64,000 nt of DNA from an uncultured Clostridia bacterium (GTDB lineage Bacteria > Bacillota > Clostridia > Lachnospirales > Anaerotignaceae), in the NCBI GenBank assembly GCA_910583755.1, contig CAJTZO010000009.1, positions 1-64,000 of the forward strand, given 5' to 3'. The position numbers and the translations under genes are program-made. The notes under the pieces were generated by a model. That model was not told where the DNA came from and did no database searches. It saw only the letters and a program-made list of their open reading frames with translations. Position 1 is the first letter of the stretch. Each line of letters opens with the position of its first letter. Below, in pieces: positions 7,913-15,701 of the stretch.

Positions 7913-7972
7913 CTGCAAAACTGACCCCGAAAAAACAGCTCTTTGGACTTACGTTTTTTCGTAATTTTGCAG
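7913..7972 (-). repeat. Nested inverted repeats in the rpoA-rplQ spacer
   Basis: Two perfect inverted repeats are nested in the untranslated spacer. The outer arms are CTGCAAAA (7913-7920) and TTTTGCAG (7965-7972); the inner arms are CGAAAAAAC (7928-7936) and GTTTTTTCG (7953-7961). The transcript can form a two-tier hairpin that ends just before the rplQ ribosome binding site. No T-run follows, so it is more likely an RNA-processing or translation-control element than a terminator. Confidence 0.65.
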
Positions 7973-7981
7973 AAATAATAG

Positions 7982-8941
7982 TTATTCGTCGCCCGGACGT
8001 AAAGCCAAGCCCAATTCTGCCATTTTGTTCAGAACTTCTTCCAAAGACTTCCGTCCCAGATTTCTCACTTTCATCATTTCTTCCTCTGTTTTATTTGCCA
8101 AATCTTCTACTGTGTTGATACCTGCACGTTTTAAACAGTTATAAGAACGAACAGAAAGGTCAAGCTCTTCAATACTCATTTCAAGCACTTTTTCCTTTTT
8201 ACCTTCTTCTTTTTCTACCATAATTTCTGTATTTTTCGCATTATCAGACAAGTCAATAAACAGATTCAAATGTTCATTTAATATTTTTGCACCATAACTC
8301 ACTGCATCATCTGGCGCAATCGTTCCATTGGTCCAAACTTCTAATGTCAATTTATCATAGTCGGTAATCTGCCCAACACGAGTATTTTCCACCAAAAAAT
8401 TAACTCTTGTGACAGGTGTAAAAATACTATCAACAGGAAGCATACCAATAGGCTGGTCATCTTTTTTGTTTTTATCACTGCCAATATATCCACGCCCTTT
8501 ATTAATGGTAATTTCCATCGAAAGACGTGTATTTGTGCCACCGCTCAATGTTGCAATGTGATGGTCTGGATTCATAATTTCAATATCGCTGTCTGCTTTT
8601 AAGTCAGCGCCTGTTACTTCGCCTTCCCCTTCTACATCAATGTAAGCAATTTTAGGCTCTGTGCCTTCACTGTCATTTTTGATAGCAAGCCCTTTTAAAT
8701 TTAGTATAATCTCTGTCACATCTTCTTTGACACCAGGAATAACACTAAATTCATGAAGCACACCATCAATTTTTACATTACTTACGGCTGCACCGGGTAA
8801 AGAAGAAAGTAATATTCTTCTTAGGGAATTGCCTAAAGTTGTACCATAACCTCTTTCCAAAGGTTCTACTACAAATTTACCATATGTTCCATCTGATGAC
8901 ATCTTAGCAATTTCAATGCGAGGTTTCTCAAATTCAAACAC
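7982..8941 (-). CDS. rpoA: DNA-directed RNA polymerase subunit alpha
   Basis: Alpha subunit: the N-terminal domain (about 1-230) dimerises and nucleates the polymerase, and the C-terminal domain (about 250-310) contacts UP elements and activators. Visible hallmarks are VEPLERGYGTTLGNSLRRILLSSLPG near residue 30 and the C-terminal LDLSVRSYNCLKRAGI and NLGRKSLEEV helices. The 319-residue length is normal. It starts with GTG at 8941 (GGGAGG, 9-nt spacer); the nearby ATG is out of frame. It lies between rpsD and rplQ in the alpha operon. Confidence 0.98.
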   Translation of the reverse strand: MFEFEKPRIEIAKMSSDGTYGKFVVEPLERGYGTTLGNSLRRILLSSLPGAAVSNVKIDGVLHEFSVIPGVKEDVTEIILNLKGLAIKNDSEGTEPKIAYIDVEGEGEVTGADLKADSDIEIMNPDHHIATLSGGTNTRLSMEITINKGRGYIGSDKNKKDDQPIGMLPVDSIFTPVTRVNFLVENTRVGQITDYDKLTLEVWTNGTIAPDDAVSYGAKILNEHLNLFIDLSDNAKNTEIMVEKEEGKKEKVLEMSIEELDLSVRSYNCLKRAGINTVEDLANKTEEEMMKVRNLGRKSLEEVLNKMAELGLALRPGDE

Positions 8942-8971
8942 TCATGCAAACCTCCCTTTTTTATGATAGTT

Positions 8972-8993
8972 TGCCGCAGAAAAAACTGCGGCA
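8972..8993 (-). repeat. Intercistronic hairpin between rpsD and rpoA
   Basis: A perfect 8-bp stem TGCCGCAG (8972-8979) / CTGCGGCA (8986-8993) with a 6-nt A-rich loop. It is unusually GC-rich for this window. On the minus strand it is followed by AACTATC rather than a T-run, so it is not a typical terminator. It may stabilise or punctuate the polycistronic mRNA. Confidence 0.6.
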
Positions 8994-9022
8994 GAATGAT
9001 ATTGATTGACTTATTATTTTTA

Positions 9023-9625
9023 TTATTTGGAGTACAACTCAACGATAAGTGTTTCTTCCACTGGTACATCAATTTGTGCTCTCTGAGGTTTTGACAAAAC
9101 AGTACCACTCAATGCGTCATGGTTTGCAGACAACCATTCAGGAACAATTCTTGCACTTGTTACTTCCAATACATCTTTATATCTTTGCATGGATTTGTAT
9201 TTTTCTTTGATTTCGATAGTATCGCCAACTTTTACCTGGTAAGATGGAATATCCACTGGTTTTCCATTTACAAGCACATGTTTATGACGTACAATCTGTC
9301 TGGATTCTTTTCTTGTTCTGCCATAACCCAAGCGGAACATAACATTATCCAGTCTTAATTCCAAAATCATAAGTAGGTTTTCACCAGGAATACCTTCTTT
9401 TTTTGCAATTTGTTCTGCTTTTGCATAGTATCCTCTGAATTGTTTTTCCAATACACCATAAATAAATTTTGCTTTTTGTTTTTCTCTTAACTGTAATCCA
9501 TATTCGCTCATTTTTTTGCCAGCTCTTGGATTTTGCTTTTTAGATTTTTTATCAATTCCTAAAAAGATAGGGTCTAAATTTAAAGACCGACATCTTTTTA
9601 AAACGGGAACTCTGTCTCTTGCCAT
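9023..9625 (-). CDS. rpsD: 30S ribosomal protein S4
   Basis: Primary 16S rRNA-binding protein of the small subunit. The 200 residues include the N-terminal MARDRVPVLKRCRSL and the S4 RNA-binding fold around RLDNVMFRLGYGRTRKESRQ and HVLVNGKPVDIPSY. Only one cysteine of the four-Cys zinc motif remains near the N-terminus, so this is the zinc-independent form. Its position between rpsK and rpoA is the common arrangement of many Clostridia; in B. subtilis rpsD lies elsewhere. Confidence 0.98.
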   Translation of the reverse strand: MARDRVPVLKRCRSLNLDPIFLGIDKKSKKQNPRAGKKMSEYGLQLREKQKAKFIYGVLEKQFRGYYAKAEQIAKKEGIPGENLLMILELRLDNVMFRLGYGRTRKESRQIVRHKHVLVNGKPVDIPSYQVKVGDTIEIKEKYKSMQRYKDVLEVTSARIVPEWLSANHDALSGTVLSKPQRAQIDVPVEETLIVELYSK

Positions 9626-9650
9626 TTTTCAATCCCTCCTGTTAGATTTT

Positions 9651-10052
9651 TTAAACTCTTCTGCGTTTTGGTGGTCTACAACCATTATGTGGTACAGGTG
9701 TTACGTCTTTGATAAGTGTTACATCAAGACCAGCAGCCTGTAAAGCACGGATTGCAGCTTCACGTCCAGAACCAGGACCTTTTACAAAAACTTCTACTGT
9801 TTTTAAACCATAGTCTGATGCAGCTTTTGCAGCAGTATCTGCTGCCTGCTGTGCAGCATATGGGGTAGATTTTCTGGAGCCTCTAAAACCTAACTGTCCT
9901 GCACTTGCCCAAGAAAGCGCATTTCCTGCGGCATCTGTTATTGTAACGATAGTATTATTAAAAGTAGACTGAATATGTGCTTGACCACGTTCTACACGTC
10001 TTTTGTCACGGCGTCTACGGGTTGTTGTCTTTTTCACTGTCTTTTTAGCCAT
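9651..10052 (-). CDS. rpsK: 30S ribosomal protein S11
   Basis: S11 lines the platform of the small subunit near the E-site mRNA. The 133-residue protein has the basic N-terminus KKTVKKTTTRRRRDKRRVERGQAHIQSTFNNTIV, the central GFRGSRKSTPYAAQ, and the C-terminal DVTPVPHNGCRPPKRRRV, all diagnostic. It starts after a clear GGAGG site and lies in the alpha operon between rpsM and rpsD. No anomalies. Confidence 0.98.
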   Translation of the reverse strand: MAKKTVKKTTTRRRRDKRRVERGQAHIQSTFNNTIVTITDAAGNALSWASAGQLGFRGSRKSTPYAAQQAADTAAKAASDYGLKTVEVFVKGPGSGREAAIRALQAAGLDVTLIKDVTPVPHNGCRPPKRRRV

Positions 10053-10071
10053 TTTTCATTCAAACCTCCCT

Positions 10072-10440
10072 TTATTTCTTCTTATTTGCTACTGTTTTTC
10101 TTGGACCTTTTCTTGTTCTTGCATTTGTTTTTGTTTTCTGTCCTCTTACTGGAAGGCCTTTTCTATGACGAATCCCTCTGTAGCAGCCAATTTCAATCAA
10201 ACGTTTAATATTTAAAGCAATTTCACGTCTTAAATCACCTTCTACTTTTTGAGAATGGTCAATGACCTCTCTGATACGGGATACTTCTTCATCTGTCAAA
10301 TCTCTTACTCTAGTATCTGGATTGACCCCTGCTTCTTTTAAAATTCTGTTTGCACTTGGACGTCCGATACCATATACATATGTTAAGCCAATTTCAACGC
10401 GTTTCTCTCTTGGTAAGTCTACACCAGCAATACGTGCCAT
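10072..10440 (-). CDS. rpsM: 30S ribosomal protein S13
   Basis: S13 sits in the head of the small subunit and forms bridges to the large subunit. The 122-residue product has the N-terminal MARIAGVDLPREKRVEIGLTYVYGIG, the helix-hairpin-helix region and the C-terminal RHRKGLPVRGQKTKTNARTRKGPRKTVANKKK. The start follows AGGAGGTGTAATTGATAC. It is separated from rpmJ upstream by an unusually long 196-nt spacer for this compact cluster. Confidence 0.98.
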   Translation of the reverse strand: MARIAGVDLPREKRVEIGLTYVYGIGRPSANRILKEAGVNPDTRVRDLTDEEVSRIREVIDHSQKVEGDLRREIALNIKRLIEIGCYRGIRHRKGLPVRGQKTKTNARTRKGPRKTVANKKK

Positions 10441-10636
10441 GTATCAATTACACCTCCTGAATTTCTATTCCTAATAGTTATCTATTTCCGTAACGTTGGG
10501 TATTACAAATAGGGAAAATAGACCGTCCTCTATCAGCTGCCCCTACTCTTAACTGTATACACCTTCGATACGACTGACGGATTTTTTCTCCGGTCTGGTA
10601 AGGACTGTTCACCCCTCCACCACCATACAACAAATA

Positions 10637-10750
10637 TCAGCCTTGTTTTTGTTTATGTTTTGGATTTTCACAAATGACCATTACGCGACCTTTTCTTTTG
10701 ATAATTCTACATTTTTCACACATCGGTTTTACAGATGGTCTTACCTTCAT
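10637..10750 (-). CDS. rpmJ: 50S ribosomal protein L36
   Basis: A 37-residue zinc-ribbon protein of the large subunit. It begins MKVRPSVKPMCEKCRI and ends CENPKHKQKQG. The zinc ligands Cys11, Cys14, Cys27 and His32 are all present, so it is the zinc-binding form. A ribosome binding site AAGGAGTGATTCACA precedes the ATG. It lies between infA and rpsM as in most bacteria. Confidence 0.97.
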   Translation of the reverse strand: MKVRPSVKPMCEKCRIIKRKGRVMVICENPKHKQKQG

Positions 10751-10767
10751 TGTGAATCACTCCTTCC

Positions 10768-10986
10768 TTATTTTGCTCTCCATATAATTCTGCCTTTGCT
10801 CAAATCATAGGGAGACATTTCTACTAATACCTTGTCACCCGGTAAAATTCGGATAAAGTTCATACGAAGTTTACCAGAAATATGTGCCAAAATTTGATGG
10901 CCATTTTCTAACTCTACCTGAAACATTGCGTTTGGTAATTTTTCCAATACAGTTCCTTCCACTTCAATTACGTCATCTTTAGACAA
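10768..10986 (-). CDS. infA: Translation initiation factor IF-1
   Basis: IF-1 occupies the A site of the 30S subunit during initiation. The 72-residue S1/OB-fold protein reads SKDDVIEVEGTVLEKLPNAMF near its start and ends RIIWRAK, matching the family throughout. Initiation is at TTG (10986): family homology begins exactly there, AGGAGG lies 9 bases upstream, and the nearby ATG is out of frame. It lies between the KOW-domain gene and rpmJ. Confidence 0.97.
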   Translation of the reverse strand: MSKDDVIEVEGTVLEKLPNAMFQVELENGHQILAHISGKLRMNFIRILPGDKVLVEMSPYDLSKGRIIWRAK

Positions 10987-10988
10987 AC

Positions 10989-11258
10989 CTAGAAACCTCC
11001 TTTTTTATATTCTCTCAAAACTTTTACAATATCAGCATTTAACAGATAGCTTTTTTGATTAAGTTTTTGCTGCAAAGAGCGGCTAACAAATTTTGTCGGC
11101 TGTATATGGTTTATCTTTTTTCTTTTTGGTTTTTCTAAGCTACGGTTTTTTCCGTCTGCTAGATAGACATACTTGCCTTCTACGGACAAAATCACAAAGG
11201 TTCCACCTTTATCATGCCCGCTTTTTGAATAAACAATTTGTCCGACTTCATAATCCAT
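10989..11258 (-). CDS. KOW-domain RNA-binding protein (L14e-like, YbzG family)
   Basis: An 89-residue basic protein with an N-terminal KOW motif (MDYEVGQIVYSKSGHDKGGTFVI) and a lysine-rich centre (EKPKRKKINHIQPTKFV). It resembles the small RNA-binding proteins related to archaeal L14e that lie between map and infA in many Firmicutes. The precise role is unknown, but ribosome association is likely. Three in-frame starts are possible; the ATG at 11258 has the best spacing (8 nt) to AGGAG. Confidence 0.85.
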   Translation of the reverse strand: MDYEVGQIVYSKSGHDKGGTFVILSVEGKYVYLADGKNRSLEKPKRKKINHIQPTKFVSRSLQQKLNQKSYLLNADIVKVLREYKKGGF

Positions 11259-11270
11259 TATCATCACTCC

Positions 11271-12023
11271 TTACGGCAGTAATGTGAGAATTTCTGGTTC
11301 TCCACTCGTAATCACTACTGTATTTTCATAATGTGCTGCATAAAGACCATCTTTTGTTACAGCCGTCCAGCCATCTTTTAATACCTTTAACTGATAAGAA
11401 CCCATATTCACCATAGGTTCAATGGCAAGAACCATGCCTTGTTTTAATGTTACACCTTTCCGTTGTTCCTTATAATTTGCAACTGATGGGTCTTCATGCA
11501 GTTTCCTGCCAATACCATGCCCTACATAATCTCTTACAACGGAAAAACCATTTTTTTCTACATATTTCTGAATTGCCGTACCTATCTCATTCAAACGACA
11601 CCCTTGTTTTGCATATTGTATTCCCTCAAAAAAACTCTGTTTCGTGACATCAATCAGCTTTTGTGCTTCTGGGGCAATCTCACCAACTGCATAGGTTCTT
11701 GCTGCATCTCCATGAAATCCACCAATATAGCTTCCCATATCAATGCTAATAATGTCACCCTGTTTTAGTTTCCTATCACTTGGAATACCATGTACAATTT
11801 CATCATTCACAGAGGTACAAACAGAACCCGGAAACCCTCCATACCCTTTAAAAGAAGGAATTGCGCCTTGACTGCGGATATAATCTTCCGCTATGGCATC
11901 CAACTCTTTCGTTGTCACTCCAACCTTTATCTCCCTTTTGAGTATTTCGTCTAGTCTAGCAAGGATTTGACCTGCCACTTTCATTTTTTCAATTTGTTCC
12001 TGTGTTTTAATATGAATTGCCAT
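11271..12023 (-). CDS. map: Type I methionine aminopeptidase
   Basis: Removes the initiator methionine from new proteins. The 250-residue pita-bread-fold enzyme shows all five metal ligands: the Asp of SIDMGS, the Asp of HGDAAR, the His of VGHGIGR, the Glu of AIEPM and the Glu of HYENTV. The substrate-binding His is in EIVHGIP. It lacks an N-terminal zinc or SH3 extension, as expected for bacterial type Ia. It lies 4 bases downstream of adk, in the order secY-adk-map-KOW-infA. Confidence 0.98.
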   Translation of the reverse strand: MAIHIKTQEQIEKMKVAGQILARLDEILKREIKVGVTTKELDAIAEDYIRSQGAIPSFKGYGGFPGSVCTSVNDEIVHGIPSDRKLKQGDIISIDMGSYIGGFHGDAARTYAVGEIAPEAQKLIDVTKQSFFEGIQYAKQGCRLNEIGTAIQKYVEKNGFSVVRDYVGHGIGRKLHEDPSVANYKEQRKGVTLKQGMVLAIEPMVNMGSYQLKVLKDGWTAVTKDGLYAAHYENTVVITSGEPEILTLLP

Positions 12024-12027
12024 GTTT

Positions 12028-12657
12028 TTATGCCTCTAACTCTGCAATAATTGCTTTTGAAACTTCTTCAACCCCCAGCATACCATCTACTTCAAACAAT
12101 ATGCCTTGTTTTTTATAATACTCTACCAATGGCTCGGACTGCTCATGGAATGTTGCAAGACGAGCTTTTCCTGCTTCTAAAGTATCATCTTTTCTTTGTG
12201 TTAAAGCCTCACCACATACATCGCAAATGCCTGCTTTTTTTGATGGAAGTGATATTTTGTTATAAGAAGCACCACATTTTGGGCAAGTTTCTCTTGCTGT
12301 GATTCTTTCCAACATCACATCATCTGGTGCATTGATATAAACTGCTTTATCCAATTTCACCATTTCATCCAACTTTTGTGCCTGCACTGTGGTACGAGGA
12401 AAACCGTCTAAGATAAAACCATTTTTGCAATCATCTTGTTTAATTCTTTCTTTTACAATGGAAATAATTAAATCGTCTGGTACCAAACCACCACTTGCCA
12501 TAATACTTTTTGCTTGATTTCCTAAATCACTTCCACGGCTTACTTCTTCTCTAAGCATATCGCCAGTAGAAATATACGCCAAATGGAAACGGTCTATCAA
12601 TTTTCTTGCTTGTGTTCCTTTTCCTGCTGCTGGTGCGCCAATCAATACTAATTTCAT
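12028..12657 (-). CDS. adk: Adenylate kinase with zinc-binding LID
   Basis: Interconverts ATP plus AMP and two ADP. The 209-residue protein has the P-loop GAPAAGKGT (7-15), the AMP-binding FILDGFPRT (81-89) and a long-form LID domain. Four cysteines in the LID (Cys125, Cys128, Cys145, Cys148) form the structural zinc site typical of Gram-positive Adk. It lies directly after secY with a 66-nt spacer, the conserved spc-operon arrangement. Confidence 0.98.
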   Translation of the reverse strand: MKLVLIGAPAAGKGTQARKLIDRFHLAYISTGDMLREEVSRGSDLGNQAKSIMASGGLVPDDLIISIVKERIKQDDCKNGFILDGFPRTTVQAQKLDEMVKLDKAVYINAPDDVMLERITARETCPKCGASYNKISLPSKKAGICDVCGEALTQRKDDTLEAGKARLATFHEQSEPLVEYYKKQGILFEVDGMLGVEEVSKAIIAELEA

Positions 12658-12723
12658 GCGGTTTTCTCTCCCTTCTATACCAACCTTTCAGAAATGCACC
12701 AGCATTTCCAAAAGGTCAAAACA

Positions 12724-13989
12724 TCAATGTCCTAAAAAACCTTTGTAATGTCTCATCAATAACTGAGATTCCAAAGCTTTTACAATATCTAAAGCAACGC
12801 CAACTACGATGATTAAAGTGGTGCCACCAAAACCAACATTTACTTTAAATATCCACTGCATCACTACAGGAACCATTGCCAAAATTGCATAACAAACTGC
12901 TCCTACCAGTGTGATACGGCTTACTACTCTTGTAATATAGTCGCTTGTTGGTTGTCCCGGTCTGATACCCGGAATAAATCCGCCGCTTTTTTTCATGTTT
13001 ACTGCAATTTGATTTGGATTAATCACAATAGAAGTATAAAAATATGTGAAAACAATAATCAATACAACATATAAACATGCGCCAACTGGATTTGTCATAC
13101 GGAGTGTTTCGATTATCTTTGTAAACGTTTCACCTTTATTGGGTACAAACTGACCAATCTGTTCTGGAAACTGTAACAAAGAAATCGCGAAAATGATAGA
13201 AATTACACCAGAAGTATTCACTTTAATTGGCATAAAGGTACTTCTTCCGCCAATCTGTTTTCTTCCTGCCATCTTTGCAGAATACTGTACTGGTAACCTT
13301 CTTTCTCCGTCATTCAAATATACAATAAATACCAATACTATTAAAAGAATCACAAGGATACCTGCTACTGTTCCAACGCCTTTTGCACCAGAACCTGCCG
13401 CCATATCATACATGCTTTTTACAGCAACCGGTAAACTAGAAACAATGTTAATAAAGATAATCATAGAAGAACCATTTCCAATTCCCTTTGCTGTAATTTG
13501 CTCTGCTAACCACATAATAAAGGTAGAACCAGCAATCAGTGTTATGACAGAACTGATATATAGCAACGTGTTATTTTCAATAAACAAACTTCTATAGCTA
13601 TATGTTACACCACAACCCTGTAACAATGCAAGCAGAACTGTTAAATATCTGCTATAAGATTGTACTTTTTTTCGTCCTTCTTCTCCCTCTTTTGACATTT
13701 GTTCCAATTTTGGAATAGCAATTGTCAATAACTGCATGATGATAGAGGATGTAATATAGGGACCAATTCCCATTGCAAAGATAGACCATTGCGAATTTGC
13801 TCCTCCTGCAATCATGCTGTAAAGTGTTCCGATTCCCGCCGCCTGCTGTGCTTCTTTTACTCCAACTACGTCAATACCAGGAATTGCAATAATTGTCCCT
13901 AAACGAACAATGGCAAATATCATTAACGTATAAAGTATTTTACTGCGGATTTCTTTTACTTTCCAAGCGTTGATGAAAACGTTAAACAA
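12724..13989 (-). CDS. secY: Preprotein translocase subunit SecY
   Basis: The protein-conducting channel of the Sec translocase. The 421-residue, ten-helix membrane protein begins MFNVFINAWKVKEIRSKILYTL and contains family blocks such as RLGTIIAIPGIDV, GIGPYITSSIIMQLL, the cytoplasmic loop YLNDGERRLPVQYSAKMAGRK, and NPNQIAVNMKKSGGFIPGIRPG near helix 8. It starts one base after rplO ends, so its translation is probably coupled to rplO. Confidence 0.98.
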   Translation of the reverse strand: MFNVFINAWKVKEIRSKILYTLMIFAIVRLGTIIAIPGIDVVGVKEAQQAAGIGTLYSMIAGGANSQWSIFAMGIGPYITSSIIMQLLTIAIPKLEQMSKEGEEGRKKVQSYSRYLTVLLALLQGCGVTYSYRSLFIENNTLLYISSVITLIAGSTFIMWLAEQITAKGIGNGSSMIIFINIVSSLPVAVKSMYDMAAGSGAKGVGTVAGILVILLIVLVFIVYLNDGERRLPVQYSAKMAGRKQIGGRSTFMPIKVNTSGVISIIFAISLLQFPEQIGQFVPNKGETFTKIIETLRMTNPVGACLYVVLIIVFTYFYTSIVINPNQIAVNMKKSGGFIPGIRPGQPTSDYITRVVSRITLVGAVCYAILAMVPVVMQWIFKVNVGFGGTTLIIVVGVALDIVKALESQLLMRHYKGFLGH

Positions 13990-13990
13990 T

Positions 13991-14434
13991 TCAAATCACC
14001 TCTGCTTTTCCGCCGGCTGCTTCAATTTTTTCGACAGCGGATTTGCTGAATTGTTGTACTTTAATTGTAAGCTTTTTATCAAGCTCTCCAACACCAAGAA
14101 TTTTTACACCATCTTTTGGATTGCTGATTAAACCAACTGCTTTTAAAGCATCAATATCGATTACTGCATCACTTTCAAATCTTTCATTTAATAAACCGAT
14201 GTTTACTGTAACGATTTCTTTTGAATTTCTGCATTTGAAGCCTCTTTTTGGAAGTCTTCTATATAAAGGCATTTGTCCGCCTTCAAATCCTGCTTTTCCG
14301 CCGGAACCAGAACGTGCGCCCTGTCCTTTATGGCCTCTGCCTGCTGTTTTTCCATTTCCTGAAGCATGACCTCTGCCTTTTCTCCATTTACTTCTTTTGG
14401 AGCCTTCTGCAGCTTGTAATTCGCTTAAGTTCAT
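13991..14434 (-). CDS. rplO: 50S ribosomal protein L15
   Basis: A large-subunit protein involved in late assembly. The 147 residues include the glycine-rich KWRKGRGHASGNGKTAGRGHKGQ, GGKAGFEGGQMPLYRRLPKRGF and the C-terminal LTIKVQQFSKSAVEKIEAAGG, all diagnostic of L15. It lies between rpmD and secY, with a clear ribosome binding site. No anomalies. Confidence 0.98.
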   Translation of the reverse strand: MNLSELQAAEGSKRSKWRKGRGHASGNGKTAGRGHKGQGARSGSGGKAGFEGGQMPLYRRLPKRGFKCRNSKEIVTVNIGLLNERFESDAVIDIDALKAVGLISNPKDGVKILGVGELDKKLTIKVQQFSKSAVEKIEAAGGKAEVI

Positions 14435-14451
14435 TTCGGCACCTCCTTCTA

Positions 14452-14631
14452 TTATACTTCTTCCACTTTAACAAGATGACTTACTTGTTTTAGCATACCA
14501 CGTATTGCCACATTGTCCTGATGGATTTTACTGCTGTGGAGTTTTTTTAAACCCAAAGCTTGCACTGTTTTTCTGTGCTTTGGAATTGCTCCGATTGTTG
14601 ATTTCACTAATGTGATTTTAATTTCAGCCAC
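14452..14631 (-). CDS. rpmD: 50S ribosomal protein L30
   Basis: A 59-residue protein beginning with GTG (14631) and reading MAEIKITLVKSTIGAIPKHR, then KTVQALGLKKLHS and VAIRGMLKQVSHLVKVEEV. The length and the IGxxxxxRxTVxALGL motif are characteristic of L30. GGAGGGAAAAACG precedes the start. It fills the rpsE-rplO interval as in other Firmicutes. Confidence 0.96.
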   Translation of the reverse strand: MAEIKITLVKSTIGAIPKHRKTVQALGLKKLHSSKIHQDNVAIRGMLKQVSHLVKVEEV

Positions 14632-14644
14632 CGTTTTTCCCTCC

Positions 14645-15148
14645 TTAGCTCAAGAGTTCTTCTACTGTTATGCCACGAAGTTTTGCAACAGCTTCTGGTG
14701 TTGTTACTCTGGATAAGCCTTCAATGGTTGCACTAACAACATTACGTTTGTTATTAGAACCTAATGATTTTGTTCTGATATTACGGATGCCTGCTAATTC
14801 TAACACTGCACGGGCAGGACCTCCCGCAATAATACCAGTACCTTCTGCTGCTGGCATAAGCAATACGCTTGCGCTGCCAAATTTACCTGTTGTTCCATGA
14901 TAAATACTGTCTACTTCATTTCTTGCAACAGTTACAATATTTTTCATCGCATCTTCTTTGCCTTTACGAATTGCATCTGGAATTTCTGCTGCTTTACCTA
15001 ATCCGCAGCCAACGTGACCATTGCCATCGCCAACTACAACCAATGCAGCAAATCTAAAAGTACGTCCGCCTTTTACAACCTTTGTAACACGGTTGATTGT
15101 AACAACTTTATCTTGAAGGTCTAATGTACTTGGGTCAATTCTCTTCAA
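14645..15148 (-). CDS. rpsE: 30S ribosomal protein S5
   Basis: S5 contributes to the mRNA entry site and decoding accuracy. The 167-residue protein has LQDKVVTINRVTKVVKGGRTFRFAALVVVGDGNGHVG at the N-terminus and the C-terminal GIRNIRTKSLGSNNKRNVV segment. The N-terminus is of the short Gram-positive type. It lies between rplR and rpmD with normal spacing. No anomalies. Confidence 0.98.
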   Translation of the reverse strand: MKRIDPSTLDLQDKVVTINRVTKVVKGGRTFRFAALVVVGDGNGHVGCGLGKAAEIPDAIRKGKEDAMKNIVTVARNEVDSIYHGTTGKFGSASVLLMPAAEGTGIIAGGPARAVLELAGIRNIRTKSLGSNNKRNVVSATIEGLSRVTTPEAVAKLRGITVEELLS

Positions 15149-15166
15149 TTTTTCTCCCTCCTCGTC

Positions 15167-15535
15167 TTAGAATTGTAAGCCGGCTTCTCTTGCTGCGTCC
15201 GCCAATGCTTGAATTTTTCCGTGATATACAAAACCGCCTCTATCAAATACAACATCTTTGATGCCTTTATCAAGTGCTTTTTTTGCAATCGCTTCACCTA
15301 CTGCTTTTGCCGCTTCTACTGTAGAAGTATGTTCTACTTTACTAGCAATGTCGGCTTCCATGGTAGATGCTGCACAAAGTGTGTTTTGTGCCACATCGTC
15401 AATAATTTGTGCATAAATGTGTTTATTTGAACGAAATACAGCCAGTCTTGGTTGTTGTGCTGTGCCATTTACTTTATTACGGATTCTATAATGACGTTTT
15501 ACACGAGCAGCAGCACGGGATGGCTTATTAATCAT
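15167..15535 (-). CDS. rplR: 50S ribosomal protein L18
   Basis: 5S rRNA-binding protein. The 122-residue product has the basic N-terminus RAAARVKRHYRIRNKVNGT, the block RLAVFRSNKHIYAQIIDD and the C-terminal VVFDRGGFVYHGKIQALADAAREAGLQF. The start follows AGGAGTGAATCCAA. It is separated from rplF by 166 nt that contain a degenerate copy of the window's dispersed repeat, an odd interruption in the spc operon. Confidence 0.98.
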   Translation of the reverse strand: MINKPSRAAARVKRHYRIRNKVNGTAQQPRLAVFRSNKHIYAQIIDDVAQNTLCAASTMEADIASKVEHTSTVEAAKAVGEAIAKKALDKGIKDVVFDRGGFVYHGKIQALADAAREAGLQF

Positions 15536-15587
15536 TTGGATTCACTCCTTTTTCCATTAGTCACTTTCCGATATAAGAGATATTTCC

Positions 15588-15698
15588 CAAAAACTTTTTT
15601 ATCAAAAACAAAGTTTTTGTTTAAAGTTCTTTCGCTCCCTCTCTTTTAAGAAAGGAAGTAGGCATTTCAGGGCAATGCCCTCAAGCCTTTTTAGGGTT
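15588..15698. repeat. Degenerate dispersed-repeat fragment inside the spc operon
   Basis: The spacer between rplF and rplR contains CAAAAACAAAGTTTTTG, then TTTAAAGTTCTTTCGCTCC, an imperfect CTCTCTTTTAAGAAAGG hairpin and AGGGCAATGCCCTCAAG. The order and content match the 3' half of the 45545-45765 element (TTAAAGTTCTTTG, an AAGAAAG hairpin, a GAGGGCTAGCCCTC hairpin). It is diverged and lacks the ends. It must be transcribed with the ribosomal operon. Confidence 0.6.
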
Positions 15699-15701
15699 TT
15701 A

